A stretch of DNA of 64,000 bases from NCBI GenBank assembly GCA_028824295.1, contig JAPPED010000021.1, forward strand, positions 56,148 through 120,147, written 5' to 3'. This document shows, piece by piece, positions 7,978-17,312 of this stretch. Within the stretch, counting starts at the first letter, position 1. The number at the start of each line of letters is the position of its first letter. The notes beneath the pieces are model-generated. The model saw only the letters and a program-made list of their open reading frames with translations, ran no database searches and was not told the origin of the DNA. The position numbers and the translations under genes are program-made. Origin of the DNA: Rhodospirillales bacterium (GTDB taxonomy: Bacteria > Pseudomonadota > Alphaproteobacteria > TMED109).

Positions 7978-9837
7978 GTGGGTAGATCGTCCATCCGCAC
8001 GCCGGTGGCCACGGACTTCGAGGTCGTGGTCCACCGACGGCTCTCACGACGCGGATTCCTTGGCGGGGCCGCCGCGCTGAGTGCGACTGCCTTCGTGATG
8101 GGGGCGGCCCGGGCCAAGCCCGCGCCGCCCGACCCGGCTCGCGGTCCCCTTCCATTCAGTTCGGTCGCCGCCAACACCCGTGACACTGTCACCGTGCCCG
8201 AGGGTTACAGCTGGCATGTCGTCGTGCGGTGGGCCGACGCGATGTGGTCAGACGGACATCCGCTCGACCCGGTCACCGGCGGGACCGGGGCCAGCCAGGA
8301 GCGTGCGTTCGGCGACAACAACGACGGGATGGAGTTGTTCACGATCGGCCACCGGACACTCCTCGCGGTCAACAACGAGTACGTCAACCGCCACATCCTG
8401 TTTGGAACGTCAGGCTCCGGGCTGCCCCGAACCGCCGACGACGTGCGCAAGAGCAAGGCGGCGCACGGTGTGTCGATCGTCGAGGTCCGTCAGCAAAACG
8501 GGACCTGGTCCGTCGTGTCGGACTCCTCCTACAACCGGCGGATCACGGCGGATACGCCTATGGCGATCACTGGACCCGCCCGCGGACATCACCTGCTCCG
8601 GACGGCCGCGGATCCTGCCGGTATCCAGAGCCTTGGTACCTGGAACAATTGCGGAAGCGGCAAGACCCCCTGGGGCACGTTCCTTACCTGCGAGGAGAAC
8701 TTCCACTTCTACTTCGCGTCGAGTGATCCCGAAGCGGAACTCCCCGATGCGCTCGCGCGTTACGGGGTCCAGGCGTCTGACCGCAACATCGGCTGGAGCG
8801 CCCACGACGAGCGCTTCGACATCGCAAGACATCCCAATGAACCCAACCGCGTGGGTTACGTCGTGGAGATCGACCCGACCGATCCCTTGTCGATTCCGAG
8901 GAAACGTACCGCGCTTGGCCGGTTCAAGCACGAAAACGCGGAACTGGTCGTGGCCGACTCCGGGCGGGTGGTCGTCTACATGGGGGACGATGAGAGGGGC
9001 GAGTTTCTCTACCGGTTCATCAGTGACGGGCACTACCGCGAAGGCGGGGACAACGCGGGACTTCTGGAAGCGGGCACGCTGTTCGCGGCCCGGTTTGACG
9101 ACGATGGCAGCGGTGCGTGGCTCCCACTCACACCGGAAACCACCGGGCTTCCTTCCGCGGCGGACATTTGCGTGCATACGCGACAGGCGGCCTCCGCTGT
9201 CCGCGCAACGACCATGGATCGCCCTGAATGGGTAGCCGCAAACCCGACCGGGCCCGAGGTGTACTGCTGTCTCACGAACAACACGCACCGCGGCAAGGAA
9301 CCCAACAGCGGAGGCGACCCCACCCCGGTCAACGGCCCGAACCCGAGGGCGGAAAACCGCTACGGCCAGATCGTGCGTTGGCGGCCTACGAGGGGCGATC
9401 ACGCCTCGTCCACGTTCTCCTGGGACCTCTACGTGGTGGCGGGAAATCCGGCCGTTCACACGGGTCCGAACGCCGGCTCACCCAACCTCACCACGGAGAA
9501 CATGTTCAATTCTCCCGACGGCCTGGCGTTTGACAGCACGGGGATGCTGTGGATCCAGACCGACGGGGCGTACTCGGACGAAGGCGACTTTGCCGGTCAG
9601 GGCAACAACCAGATGCTGCTGGGCCACCCGGCGACCGGCGAGATCCGACGCTTCCTGGTGGGCCCGAAAGAGTGCGAAGTCACCGGTGTGACCTGGAGCG
9701 CCGATCGAAAGACCATGTTCGTCGGAATCCAGCATCCTGGCGAAAAAGGCGGCAGCCACTTTCCCGGCGGCGGCGACACGATCCCCCGGTCTGCCGTGAT
9801 CGCCGTCACCCGTGACGACGGCGGGCGCATCGGCTGA
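7978..9837 (+). CDS. PhoX-family (DUF839) phosphatase, Tat-exported
   Basis: 619 residues. A twin-arginine signal (RRLSRRGFLGGAAAL, about residues 18-32) predicts folded export to the periplasm. The body matches PhoX/DUF839 beta-propeller enzymes: TFLTCEENFHFYF, FKHENAELV, YMGDDERGEFLYRF and FNSPDGLAFD, the last providing metal-binding acidic residues. PhoX enzymes use calcium and iron to release phosphate from organic phosphoesters. The start is a GTG; two ATGs just upstream are in another frame and run into a stop. It is monocistronic, with a hairpin 65 bp downstream. Whether this member is phosphate-regulated cannot be read from the sequence. Confidence 0.88.
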   Translation: MGRSSIRTPVATDFEVVVHRRLSRRGFLGGAAALSATAFVMGAARAKPAPPDPARGPLPFSSVAANTRDTVTVPEGYSWHVVVRWADAMWSDGHPLDPVTGGTGASQERAFGDNNDGMELFTIGHRTLLAVNNEYVNRHILFGTSGSGLPRTADDVRKSKAAHGVSIVEVRQQNGTWSVVSDSSYNRRITADTPMAITGPARGHHLLRTAADPAGIQSLGTWNNCGSGKTPWGTFLTCEENFHFYFASSDPEAELPDALARYGVQASDRNIGWSAHDERFDIARHPNEPNRVGYVVEIDPTDPLSIPRKRTALGRFKHENAELVVADSGRVVVYMGDDERGEFLYRFISDGHYREGGDNAGLLEAGTLFAARFDDDGSGAWLPLTPETTGLPSAADICVHTRQAASAVRATTMDRPEWVAANPTGPEVYCCLTNNTHRGKEPNSGGDPTPVNGPNPRAENRYGQIVRWRPTRGDHASSTFSWDLYVVAGNPAVHTGPNAGSPNLTTENMFNSPDGLAFDSTGMLWIQTDGAYSDEGDFAGQGNNQMLLGHPATGEIRRFLVGPKECEVTGVTWSADRKTMFVGIQHPGEKGGSHFPGGGDTIPRSAVIAVTRDDGGRIG

Positions 9838-9901
9838 ACTTCCGCGCCAGGCTGTCCGGACGAAGAGCCTCGGGAAACGCGGCGCAGCGGGCCAGCTTTT
9901 C

Positions 9902-9929
9902 GTCCACGGGGGGCCCGGAACGCGTGGAC
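9902..9929. terminator. Convergent hairpin between phoX-like and ABC permease genes
   Basis: GTCCACG and CGTGGAC form a 7-bp stem around a 14-base loop. TTTT precedes the hairpin on the plus strand (9897-9900), so it reads as AAAA after the hairpin on the minus strand; neither direction has a U tract after the stem. It sits between two convergent genes, a likely but weak terminator. Confidence 0.35.
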
Positions 9930-9978
9930 AAGACGCGGGCGGAGTTCAGGCTTGCCTATGTGGCGGGCCTTGACGTCA

Positions 9979-10890
9979 TTACCGCGACCGCAGGCCCGGT
10001 ACGTCGGCCTCCACGTCGAACGCGTCGCGAATACCGTCCCCCAGCACGTTGAACGCGACCACCGTCACGAAGATGAGGAGACCCGGCCAGACTGCCAACT
10101 GTGGCGCCTCGCGGATCATCCCCTGGGCCCCCGTCAGCATACCGCCCCAACTGGCGAGCGGCGGCTGAATCCCGAGCCCAAGGAAGCTCAGCACCGATTC
10201 CGTGAGAATCAGATTTCCCACGGACAGCGTCGCTGCCACGACGATCGGCGAAAGCGCGTTGGGCAGCACGTGCCGGATCAGGATGGTGGTCGAACCGGTG
10301 CCGAGGGCGCGGGCCGCCTGAACGTATTCCCGCTCGCGCACCACCAACGCCGCTCCCCTCGCCAGTCGTGCGACGGTTGTCCAGCCGACCAGCGCCAGAA
10401 TCAGGATGATCCTGAGAGTCGCGTGCTCAGGACGATCGGCATCGAGGCCCAGACGCGAGAGGTCGGCTGCGGCCATGACAATGAGAAGCGGCAGGAGCGG
10501 CAGAGCTATCACGAAGTCCGTGATCCGCATGAGCACCGCATCGAGCCATCCACCGAAGTAGCCGGCCGCAAGTCCGAGCGCCGCGCCGATCACGGTCGCC
10601 ACCAGCGCTGCCGCCAGCCCGACAAACAGCGATACCCGGGCACCTTGGAGGAGACGGAGCAGAAGATCGCGGCCGAGTTCGTCGGTCCCGATGGGGTGGC
10701 CCCAGCTTGGGCCCGAAAGGCGGGCCAGCAGATCGATGGTTTCGGCTTGCAGGCCGAGCGCCGCTTCAGCCAGGGGAAAGGCAAGTGCCATCAGCCCCAG
10801 AACGACCAGCACGACGGCAGCGGCGACTGCGGGACCATGGCGGCGAAACCGCTTCCAGGCGCCGAGGCGGGCACCCACAGCCGGCCTCAC
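9979..10890 (-). CDS. Peptide/nickel-type ABC permease (DppC-like)
   Basis: 303 residues. Inner-membrane subunit with about six helices and the binding-protein-dependent transport signature around EYVQAARALGTGSTTILIRHVLPN. The start is taken as GTG at 10890 because it makes a GTGA overlap with the stop of the DppB-like gene; an ATG at 10929 would add 13 unlikely residues. It is the last gene of a binding protein / DppB / DppC operon. The ATPases (DppD/F type) are not in the window. Confidence 0.9.
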   Translation of the reverse strand: MRPAVGARLGAWKRFRRHGPAVAAAVVLVVLGLMALAFPLAEAALGLQAETIDLLARLSGPSWGHPIGTDELGRDLLLRLLQGARVSLFVGLAAALVATVIGAALGLAAGYFGGWLDAVLMRITDFVIALPLLPLLIVMAAADLSRLGLDADRPEHATLRIILILALVGWTTVARLARGAALVVREREYVQAARALGTGSTTILIRHVLPNALSPIVVAATLSVGNLILTESVLSFLGLGIQPPLASWGGMLTGAQGMIREAPQLAVWPGLLIFVTVVAFNVLGDGIRDAFDVEADVPGLRSR

Positions 10891-11849
10891 GACACTGCCG
10901 CCCCGATCCGGACACGCGGATCCATCCATGCATATGTGAGGTCAGCGGCGAGATTGCCCAGCAGCACCAGCAGCGTGGCGAACAGCAGGCTCACGAGGGC
11001 AAGGTTGTAATCGCTTGCCATCACCGCGTCGTAGATGAGCTTTCCCATGCCCGGATACGCGAACATGGTCTCGGTCACCAGCGCACCGGAGACCAATGTG
11101 CCGAGAGAGAGCCCGACGATCGTGATCACGGGGACCAGGGCGTTCTTCAGTGCGTGCCGAAAGATCACCCGCCGTTCGCGAAGTCCTTTCGCCCGGGCGG
11201 TACGCACGTAGTCACGACGCAGTTCTTCCATCATTGCCGCGCGGACGAACCGGATGAACCCGCCGACCGTGGCGGCGCTAAGGGTGACCACCGGCAACAC
11301 CATGTGGCGCCAAGCCTGCGTGCCGTCTTCAGCCAAATTGCCGCTGCCGCTTGCCGGCAGCCACCCGAGTTCGACCGAAAACGCCATGATCAGCAGCAGG
11401 GCCAGCCAGAACGCCGGCACGGAGTAGGCGCCGAGCGACAACAGGCTGATCAAGTGGTCCAGCCACGAATAGGCACTCCGGGCAGCCAGCACGCCGGCCG
11501 GAATCGCAAGGGCGAGCGACAGGAGGAGGCTGAATCCGAGCAGCTCCACCGTCACGCCGAGACGCGGCCAGAGCAGTTCGAGCACCGGTCGATGGTGCAG
11601 CCTCGAGTAACCGAAATCGCCGGTGAGCGCGGCTCCCAGCCAGTTCAGGTATCGCTCGTGGAGAGGGAGATCCAGGCCATAGAGAGCCTTGAGGCGGGCG
11701 GCGTCCGCGGGGGTGAGCCGCGGATCCGCCTGCACCATGACGTCGATGGGGTCCCCAGGCATCAGGCCGATCAGCGCGTAGAGCACCATCGACATGATGA
11801 CCAGTACCAGCGCTACCCCGGCGGCACGCCGGCAGAGATAACGGATCAC
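10887..11849 (-). CDS. Peptide/nickel-type ABC permease (DppB-like)
   Basis: 320-residue membrane subunit of the DppB/OppB family: N-terminal MIRYLCRRAAGVALVLVIMS helix, a GDPID motif after it, and the EAA-type loop RRDYVRTARAKGLRERRVIFRH in segments characteristic of this family. It heterodimerises with the DppC-like subunit encoded downstream and lies 16 bp after the binding-protein gene. The imported solute (peptide, opine, metal or glycoside) cannot be told from the permease. Confidence 0.92.
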   Translation of the reverse strand: MIRYLCRRAAGVALVLVIMSMVLYALIGLMPGDPIDVMVQADPRLTPADAARLKALYGLDLPLHERYLNWLGAALTGDFGYSRLHHRPVLELLWPRLGVTVELLGFSLLLSLALAIPAGVLAARSAYSWLDHLISLLSLGAYSVPAFWLALLLIMAFSVELGWLPASGSGNLAEDGTQAWRHMVLPVVTLSAATVGGFIRFVRAAMMEELRRDYVRTARAKGLRERRVIFRHALKNALVPVITIVGLSLGTLVSGALVTETMFAYPGMGKLIYDAVMASDYNLALVSLLFATLLVLLGNLAADLTYAWMDPRVRIGAAVS

Positions 11850-11865
11850 GGCCCGGAGGGACCGG

Positions 11866-13563
11866 TTACTCGACGGCGCGCCACTCCTCGATCCACATGG
11901 TAGCCGGCACCTGGTGCCCGGTGGGGCGGACTCCGCTCAACCAGACCGGAACGACGTACGGCTCTACCCGGAAATACAGAGGCATTGCCGGCAGGTCTTC
12001 CGCGTACATCTGCTGAAGTTCCGACCACATCGCATTCCGCCTGTCGGGATCAAGCTCGAGTTCGAGGGCGTCCAGAAGCTCATCCATCCGGTCGGAGCGG
12101 TAGCCGGGGAAATTCTGCCCGGAATAGCCATTGTCCTCGGACGGAACTCGATCCGAGCGCAGCATCTCGACCGGCACTCCCTCGGGCGTCGAGAGGAAGG
12201 CGTACATGTTCAAGCCGGGGTTGGTCCGCTGGCTCACGGTCTGCCCGAAGAACACCCGCGCCGGCTCATTCCGGATCAGCGCTTCTACACCGACTTCACG
12301 GAACTGCGCCTGCAGCACCTGCTGCACAAGCTCCCGCACCCGCGACCCCGCTGTCGTCATCAGTGGAAAGGACAGGCGCTGCCCTTCGGCATTCACCCGA
12401 ATCCCGTCAGATCCCTGATTCCAGCCCGCCTCTTCCAGCAGTTGCACGGCGCGTTCGGGATCGTACGCATAGGCACGCACCTCCGGATCGAAACCTGGAG
12501 CCAATGGATGCATCAGTGAATGGGCGACCTGTTGCTTGCCGCCGAACAGCGCATCGACAAACGCCTTCCGGTCGATCGCGTACATCAGCGCCTGACGTAC
12601 TCGCCGGTCTCGGAAGTATGTGGAATCGAGGTTGAAGTCGACGTGCTCGTAGATGAGGCTGGGTACGAACGAAACGTCGAACATTCCCGCGTCGTCGCGC
12701 TCGAACGCCAGCGCCTCGTCCACGTTGAAGCCGACCTGGCCGGCTACGTAGTCGACGGCACCCGACAACAGGTTTGCCCGAAGGGCCGCCGTGTTCTCGA
12801 TGACCCGAACGACGATCCGCCCGAACGCAGGCGCCTGACCGTACCACGTGGGATTTGGCTCGAGCACCACATGGCTGCCGGACGCGACCTCAGTGATTCG
12901 ATAGGGCCCGTACCAGAGGCCGGGCTCAGTCGGACGGGTGTCGTAAAGAGTCCGGTTCCGGTATTCGGCTGGCTCCGCCGCGGGCTCGGCCTCGAGGTGG
13001 GCAGGCAGGATGGCACCGCCGAAAGCGTTGTACGTATAGGTAAGCCGGTCGACGTGCAGCGTGAACGTCTTGGCGTCGATCACGTCGATGTTCAGAATCC
13101 GCGCGTACTCCTCGCGGGCAGCGAAACCCGTTCCCTCGCGAAGCGCGGTCTCCCAGGTGAACACGACATCGGCGCTCGTCACCGGGGTGCCATCACCCCA
13201 TGTCGCGTCCGGGTGCAACTGGTAGGTGACGGCAACTCCGGTGCCGCCATCGGCAAGCTCGACCCGTTGGGCAAGCCCGTTTTCGATGGTCGGGAGCCGG
13301 GTGCAGAGAAAGCAGCGCAGCTTCCAGTCGTGCCCGTAATCGGTCACCGGTCGCAACGCCATGGCCAGGATGTACTGCTTCGCCGCCATCAAGTTGATGG
13401 CGGGGTGGAACGTCGACGGAAACTGCGTGATTCCGATCGTCAGCGTGTCGGCGGCCCCCGACACCGGCACCGGGACACCCAGCGTGCACGCCATGAGGAG
13501 GGCCGCGACGCGCGGCATCAGCTGCCAACGCGTCCGTCCCTGGCGGCAGCGCGACCTCGTCAT
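11866..13563 (-). CDS. Extracellular solute-binding protein, family 5
   Basis: About 565 residues, periplasmic receptor of the SBP_bac_5 (DppA/OppA) family. The chosen ATG gives an Arg-rich n-region and a hydrophobic signal peptide ending near VSGA. An ATG 45 bases further in is an equally possible start, and an upstream ATG at 13668 is less likely. Family segments include LHPDATWGDGTPVTSADVVF, RRVRQALMYAIDRKAF and a conserved C-terminal YFRVEPYVVPVW. It is the first gene of the ABC operon with the two permeases. Confidence 0.9.
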   Translation of the reverse strand: MTRSRCRQGRTRWQLMPRVAALLMACTLGVPVPVSGAADTLTIGITQFPSTFHPAINLMAAKQYILAMALRPVTDYGHDWKLRCFLCTRLPTIENGLAQRVELADGGTGVAVTYQLHPDATWGDGTPVTSADVVFTWETALREGTGFAAREEYARILNIDVIDAKTFTLHVDRLTYTYNAFGGAILPAHLEAEPAAEPAEYRNRTLYDTRPTEPGLWYGPYRITEVASGSHVVLEPNPTWYGQAPAFGRIVVRVIENTAALRANLLSGAVDYVAGQVGFNVDEALAFERDDAGMFDVSFVPSLIYEHVDFNLDSTYFRDRRVRQALMYAIDRKAFVDALFGGKQQVAHSLMHPLAPGFDPEVRAYAYDPERAVQLLEEAGWNQGSDGIRVNAEGQRLSFPLMTTAGSRVRELVQQVLQAQFREVGVEALIRNEPARVFFGQTVSQRTNPGLNMYAFLSTPEGVPVEMLRSDRVPSEDNGYSGQNFPGYRSDRMDELLDALELELDPDRRNAMWSELQQMYAEDLPAMPLYFRVEPYVVPVWLSGVRPTGHQVPATMWIEEWRAVE

Positions 13564-13734
13564 CGCACGAAGCCCACCCGAGGGAGGAAGCCCCGGCCGA
13601 CACCCGCTCTCCGCAGCTCGTTGCACCCACGCTGACACAAGGCGAGCGAATCTCCGAATCATCAACACGGCAGCGAAATCGACGTTTCCGCCTACCTGCG
13701 CACGCCGAAAATCCCCCCGAAACGGGAGGCTGGC

Positions 13735-14385
13735 TTACATGATGGGCGCTACCAGCGGCGGGATGGAGGAGCGAATATCGTACACCGTTCTGGTGACCGC
13801 CTGTCCAATCAAGTCCATGCGTTCGAGCTGACGCAGACGCCCCTCCACGTTCTTCAGTTCACGCGTCGAGAGAATGCGATCGAGCACGCCGCACGTATCG
13901 GCCAATGTCAGGATCACGATGTCCCGCGGGTCCGGAAGCCCGTCATCAAGCAGCACGTTCACGATCCGGCGCTTCACTTCGCGTTCCTCGCCGCCGTCGA
14001 TCTGTGGGTATCGACGCGAGCCGAAGAACCAGAGCAGCCGTTCCTCAACCCGCTTGAGAATCTTGGCTTCAACAAGTCGTTCCGCGATCCGGTCCCGGTA
14101 CTCGCCCGAGCGATGACTCAATACCTGCACCCAGTATGCGGCGTCATGCTGTTCCTGATCGGCGACGATGCATTCAAGTACCTCGTCAAGCAGCGGATCT
14201 CCGGTAGGTTCCGTGCTGACGGTGAACAGTTCGTCCAGCCCGGTATCGATCCGGCATCGCAACGCGAGGTCCATGAGGATGGCCCCGGCAATTGCGCAGT
14301 CGATCTGGATCGCAGGGACGTCGACCGGCGTACCCTTTTCGTCGTCCAGAGTCAGAAGAAGTATTTCTTCAGGAATGGAGAGCAT
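13735..14385 (-). CDS. GPP34/GOLPH3-family protein
   Basis: 216 residues of the Golgi phosphoprotein 3-like (GPP34) family: N-terminal EEILLLTLDDEKG, then CAIAGAILMDLALRCRI, and a helical C-terminal half. The eukaryotic GOLPH3/Vps74 proteins bind phosphatidylinositol 4-phosphate at Golgi membranes; bacterial members are mostly of unknown role, possibly membrane lipid binding. The gene has its own short flanks (171 bp from the binding-protein gene, 58 bp from the PDZ gene), so it may be transcribed alone. Confidence 0.8.
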   Translation of the reverse strand: MLSIPEEILLLTLDDEKGTPVDVPAIQIDCAIAGAILMDLALRCRIDTGLDELFTVSTEPTGDPLLDEVLECIVADQEQHDAAYWVQVLSHRSGEYRDRIAERLVEAKILKRVEERLLWFFGSRRYPQIDGGEEREVKRRIVNVLLDDGLPDPRDIVILTLADTCGVLDRILSTRELKNVEGRLRQLERMDLIGQAVTRTVYDIRSSIPPLVAPIM

Positions 14386-14443
14386 CGGGCAACTCGCTTG
14401 ACGTCGTTGATGCTACGGTACCGTTCCGCTGCCTTCAACCTGA

Positions 14444-15250
14444 TTAGCCCGACGATTCACCTTCCGAGGGAGGCGTTTCACCGAGGAAGCGGGCGACCAG
14501 CCAATGCCGCTCACCGTTGCGGATGATCATGCAGAGGACCGATTTCTGACCACGGTCCCGGGCAGCGCTGACCTGCCTGACAAGGTCCACCAAGGTCGGA
14601 ACCCGTTCCTGGTCAACCTCGACCACCAAGTCGCCTTCCCGCAGACCTCTTGCCACAGCGGGTTGCGGAACGGCAACCACCACCAGCCCCTTGACGGTGC
14701 CCCGGATGCCGTGGGCGGTGGCCAGGGCACGCGTCAGGTCGGAAAACGTGATGCCCAGGCCCTCGACCAGCAACTCCTTGGCCGGTCCGTCAGGTACCTG
14801 GCCGGCCAATTCCAGCCGGATGTCACCGCCCTCGGAACGAAAAGCGTTCTCGCAGTACGAAACCCCGACGTCGCCCGTACCGTCCAGCACGCAACTCTGG
14901 ATATCGAGCTCCACGGATGCGACCGCGCGGCACGCGGCTGAATCCCCCGCGGGGACCGCGAACGAGGCAACGCGCTGAAACGGCTGGAGACGCCGCACTC
15001 GCCCCACCGCAAAGACCCCTCGGCCGATTTCCACACCGCTGGCACTTCGCGCCGTGAAATCGGCAACAAATCTGCTCAAATCGGCAAACAGCCGATTCCT
15101 GACCTGAAAGGACAGGTGGCAGCTGTCCCCGGACAGCGATGAGCCGACAATGCTGACGACGAGACCAGGTTCGGCAGTCTCTCCTGAGGCTGGCGCCGCC
15201 GCGACTGCGGCCGCCAGAAGGACCGATGCTGCAGCCGGCCCGGCTCTCAC
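14444..15250 (-). CDS. Secreted PDZ-domain protein of unknown function
   Basis: About 268 residues. The N-terminal hydrophobic stretch (AAASVLLAAAVAAAPASG) is a signal peptide. A beta-rich region follows (to about residue 140), then a C-terminal PDZ-like fold: GIRGTVKGLVVVAVPQPAVARGLREGDLVVEVD resembles the ligand loop and GDxI motif of HtrA-type PDZ domains. No protease domain is present. The start is taken at GTG 15250, which overlaps the isomerase stop as GTGA, implying coupled translation. It is probably a periplasmic binding or scaffold protein; the function is unknown. Confidence 0.7.
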   Translation of the reverse strand: MRAGPAAASVLLAAAVAAAPASGETAEPGLVVSIVGSSLSGDSCHLSFQVRNRLFADLSRFVADFTARSASGVEIGRGVFAVGRVRRLQPFQRVASFAVPAGDSAACRAVASVELDIQSCVLDGTGDVGVSYCENAFRSEGGDIRLELAGQVPDGPAKELLVEGLGITFSDLTRALATAHGIRGTVKGLVVVAVPQPAVARGLREGDLVVEVDQERVPTLVDLVRQVSAARDRGQKSVLCMIIRNGERHWLVARFLGETPPSEGESSG

Positions 15251-15849
15251 GCAGCCGCCTCGACTGCCCGGCGCAGAAACTCGATCCTGTCCTGCCCCCA
15301 ATAGAGCTCGCCATCAAACAGGAATGTCGGCGCGCCGAACACGTTCGCGGCAATGGCGTCTTCAGTGTTCTTCGCGAACTCCGGGTCCGCGTCGCCCCCC
15401 TTGGCGGCGGCCAGGACCTCGGCGCCGTCGAAACCGCAGTCCGCAGCGATCGCCGTCAGCGTTGCCTCGTCGGAGATATCGCGATCCTCGGCCCAGCACG
15501 CACGCATCACACGCCACGCGAATTCGGGCGCGTCGCCAGGGCCCGCCAGCGCCGATACCAGCATCTTGCCCGACAGCGTCGGATTCACCGGAAAATGTTT
15601 GGGGTGAAGGTTCAGTTCGATGCCGAGGTATGCCCGCCATCTGCGCAACTCGTTAAGCCGGTTTTGTTGCACAGCGACGGGCCGGTCTCCGACCGCCTTG
15701 ATTCCGTTTCTCTGGAACACGGTGAAAATATCGTACGGTCGAAAATGGAGGGGGACGTGATGTTCTGCCGCTAGTGCACGGACCCGCGGGGTCGCCAGAT
15801 AGGTCCAGGGCGACGTCAGGGCAAGAAAAAACTGGATCGGGCGGGCCAT
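15247..15849 (-). CDS. 2-hydroxychromene-2-carboxylate isomerase-like (DsbA-fold)
   Basis: 200 residues of the DsbA-like thioredoxin-fold isomerase family (NahD type): N-terminal FFLALTSPWTYLA, with Ser in place of the redox cysteines, C-terminal FGAPTFLFDGELYWGQDRIEFL. Family enzymes are glutathione-dependent isomerases in naphthalene degradation or act on related substrates, and many genomes carry copies without that pathway. It is translationally coupled to the PDZ gene, with no aromatic catabolic operon around it. Confidence 0.88.
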   Translation of the reverse strand: MARPIQFFLALTSPWTYLATPRVRALAAEHHVPLHFRPYDIFTVFQRNGIKAVGDRPVAVQQNRLNELRRWRAYLGIELNLHPKHFPVNPTLSGKMLVSALAGPGDAPEFAWRVMRACWAEDRDISDEATLTAIAADCGFDGAEVLAAAKGGDADPEFAKNTEDAIAANVFGAPTFLFDGELYWGQDRIEFLRRAVEAAA

Positions 15850-15952
15850 GCGATACTCCTATACCGTGCGGTCAGCGGTTGGTGCCGCCGTGCTACGCTC
15901 GGCGCCACAATAGACGACCGTTCCAGCAAACCGGGTCAGGATTCAGAACGCA

Positions 15953-16714
15953 ATGATCGAGCGAAGGTTCTACCTTGAAACCCAGGACGGATCGATGGAT
16001 TGCTTCTCCGTCCACCCGGAAGAAGGAGGCCCGTTTCCCACTGTCCTCTTCTACATGGACGCGCCCGCCATCCGCGAAGAACTCCGAGATATGGCGCGGC
16101 GACTTGCCAGTGCGGGCTACTTCGTGCTGCTTCCGAACCTGTTCTACCGGGTCGGCACCGAGCGCAACTATCCCTTCGACCAGGCCGCCATCCGAAACGA
16201 TCCGAAACAGCGCCAGATCATGGCCGAGACCATGGCCGACCTGACCAACGCCAAGGTGATCAGCGACACGGAATCGATGCTCGCGTACGTTGCGCGCGAG
16301 GATGCGGCAACCCGGTCGACGGCTGCGCTTGGCTATTGCATGAGCGGCCAGTACGTCGTTTCCGTGATGGCCGCCTTCCCGGAAACGTTTTCCTGCGGGG
16401 CGTCGTATTACGGCGTTCGAATCATTACCGACGAGAGTGACTCACCGCACCTGGCAGCCGACCGGATCCAGGGCAAGCTCTATCTGGCATTCGCCGAGCG
16501 CGATCACTGGGTACCTGACGAGAACCTGGAGCGAATCCGGGAACTCTTCACTGGCGAGGACAAGCCGCATCGGGTGGAGCTGTACCCTGGCACGGAGCAC
16601 GGCTTCGCGTTCTGGAAGCGTCCGGTCTATCACAAGGACGCCGCCGAACGTCACTGGGAACGCATGCATCAGCTCTTCCGGCAAAACTTGGCAGTGGCGC
16701 CGGGATGGTCCTGA
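15953..16714 (+). CDS. Dienelactone hydrolase family protein
   Basis: 253-residue alpha/beta hydrolase. The catalytic triad is visible as C129 (GYCMSG nucleophile elbow, Cys as in dienelactone hydrolases), D184 (AERDHW) and H216 (GTEHGF). Family members hydrolyse dienelactones of chlorocatechol degradation or other small esters. It is divergent from the isomerase-like gene and ends 44 bp before the convergent tRNA-Gln. The substrate is not inferable. Confidence 0.9.
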   Translation: MIERRFYLETQDGSMDCFSVHPEEGGPFPTVLFYMDAPAIREELRDMARRLASAGYFVLLPNLFYRVGTERNYPFDQAAIRNDPKQRQIMAETMADLTNAKVISDTESMLAYVAREDAATRSTAALGYCMSGQYVVSVMAAFPETFSCGASYYGVRIITDESDSPHLAADRIQGKLYLAFAERDHWVPDENLERIRELFTGEDKPHRVELYPGTEHGFAFWKRPVYHKDAAERHWERMHQLFRQNLAVAPGWS

Positions 16715-16758
16715 AGCCAGGACGGTCGATTGCAAGCAGCTGACGGCTTCAGCAAGTC

Positions 16759-16832
16759 TGGCTGGGGAACCTGGATTCGAACCAGGATTGCTCGGTCCAG
16801 AGCCGAGAGTTCTACCGTTAAACTATTCCCCA
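16759..16832 (-). tRNA. tRNA-Gln(CUG)
   Basis: Complete 74-base tRNA with encoded CCA. Acceptor TGGGGAA pairs with TTCCCCA, discriminator G. The anticodon stem CTCGG/CCGAG encloses CTCTGGA, giving anticodon CTG. The U1-A72 pair is typical of tRNA-Gln. A second tRNA-Gln (UUG) starts the window, and gatCAB, which can make Gln-tRNA by transamidation, is 5 kb away. Confidence 0.95.
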
Positions 16833-17312
16833 GCGCGTGACGCTTTGTGTGCCCGCATTTCGCGGGACCCATGGCTCGCAGTATACCAACTGTGCTGCCA
16901 TGGACGCGCCGCTCTGCGTGAATTGGTCAAGTCCGGGGATGGAAATTCGCCGGCCGGCCGGGCGGCAGGATCACTGCGTCCCGGCACGAACGCCCGAGCG
17001 GGCCGGGCCGGGAGAAGTTCCTCCTCGCAAATCAGGAACCAAAATGGGACCTCGTCCGAAGACGAGATCCCACAGGAAGGAGGAAACACACGAAAAGATT
17101 CGTGTGTGTCGAATATGGGGCATCGGTGTGTGCATGCAAGCGAAGGCCGATGCAAAACGCTCGTATTAGTTATGCAGTTTTTGCATATTTTAGTTCGTCG
17201 GAATATTCCTGACGGAGCCATACATCAGAATGAAACTCCCAGTTCACGTTTCTGGTTTCACAAAACCGGCAGTCTCATATGCGACAAACGCATGCCTTCC
17301 GATTGGACTGCG
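16833..17312. other. Intergenic region with terminator and AT-rich palindromes
   Basis: 480 bp without a gene. Besides the terminator hairpins it has an unusually AT-rich patch at about 17160-17215 with TATGCA-N5-TGCATA (17171-17187) and the palindrome GGAATATTCC (17200-17209). These could be regulatory sites or an RNA 3' region; no coding frame looks real. Confidence 0.5.
17045..17072 (-). terminator. Rho-independent terminator of the LysM gene
   Basis: Read on the minus strand: TGGGA-T-CTCGTC, loop TTCG, GACGAG-G-TCCCA, then TTTTGG. The stem has 11 pairs with one mismatch and is closed by a C(UUCG)G tetraloop, which fixes the strand. A second 9-bp hairpin (17086-17107, arms ACACACGAA and TTCGTGTGT) lies just before it. 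Both lie downstream of the LysM gene stop at 17313. Confidence 0.75.
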
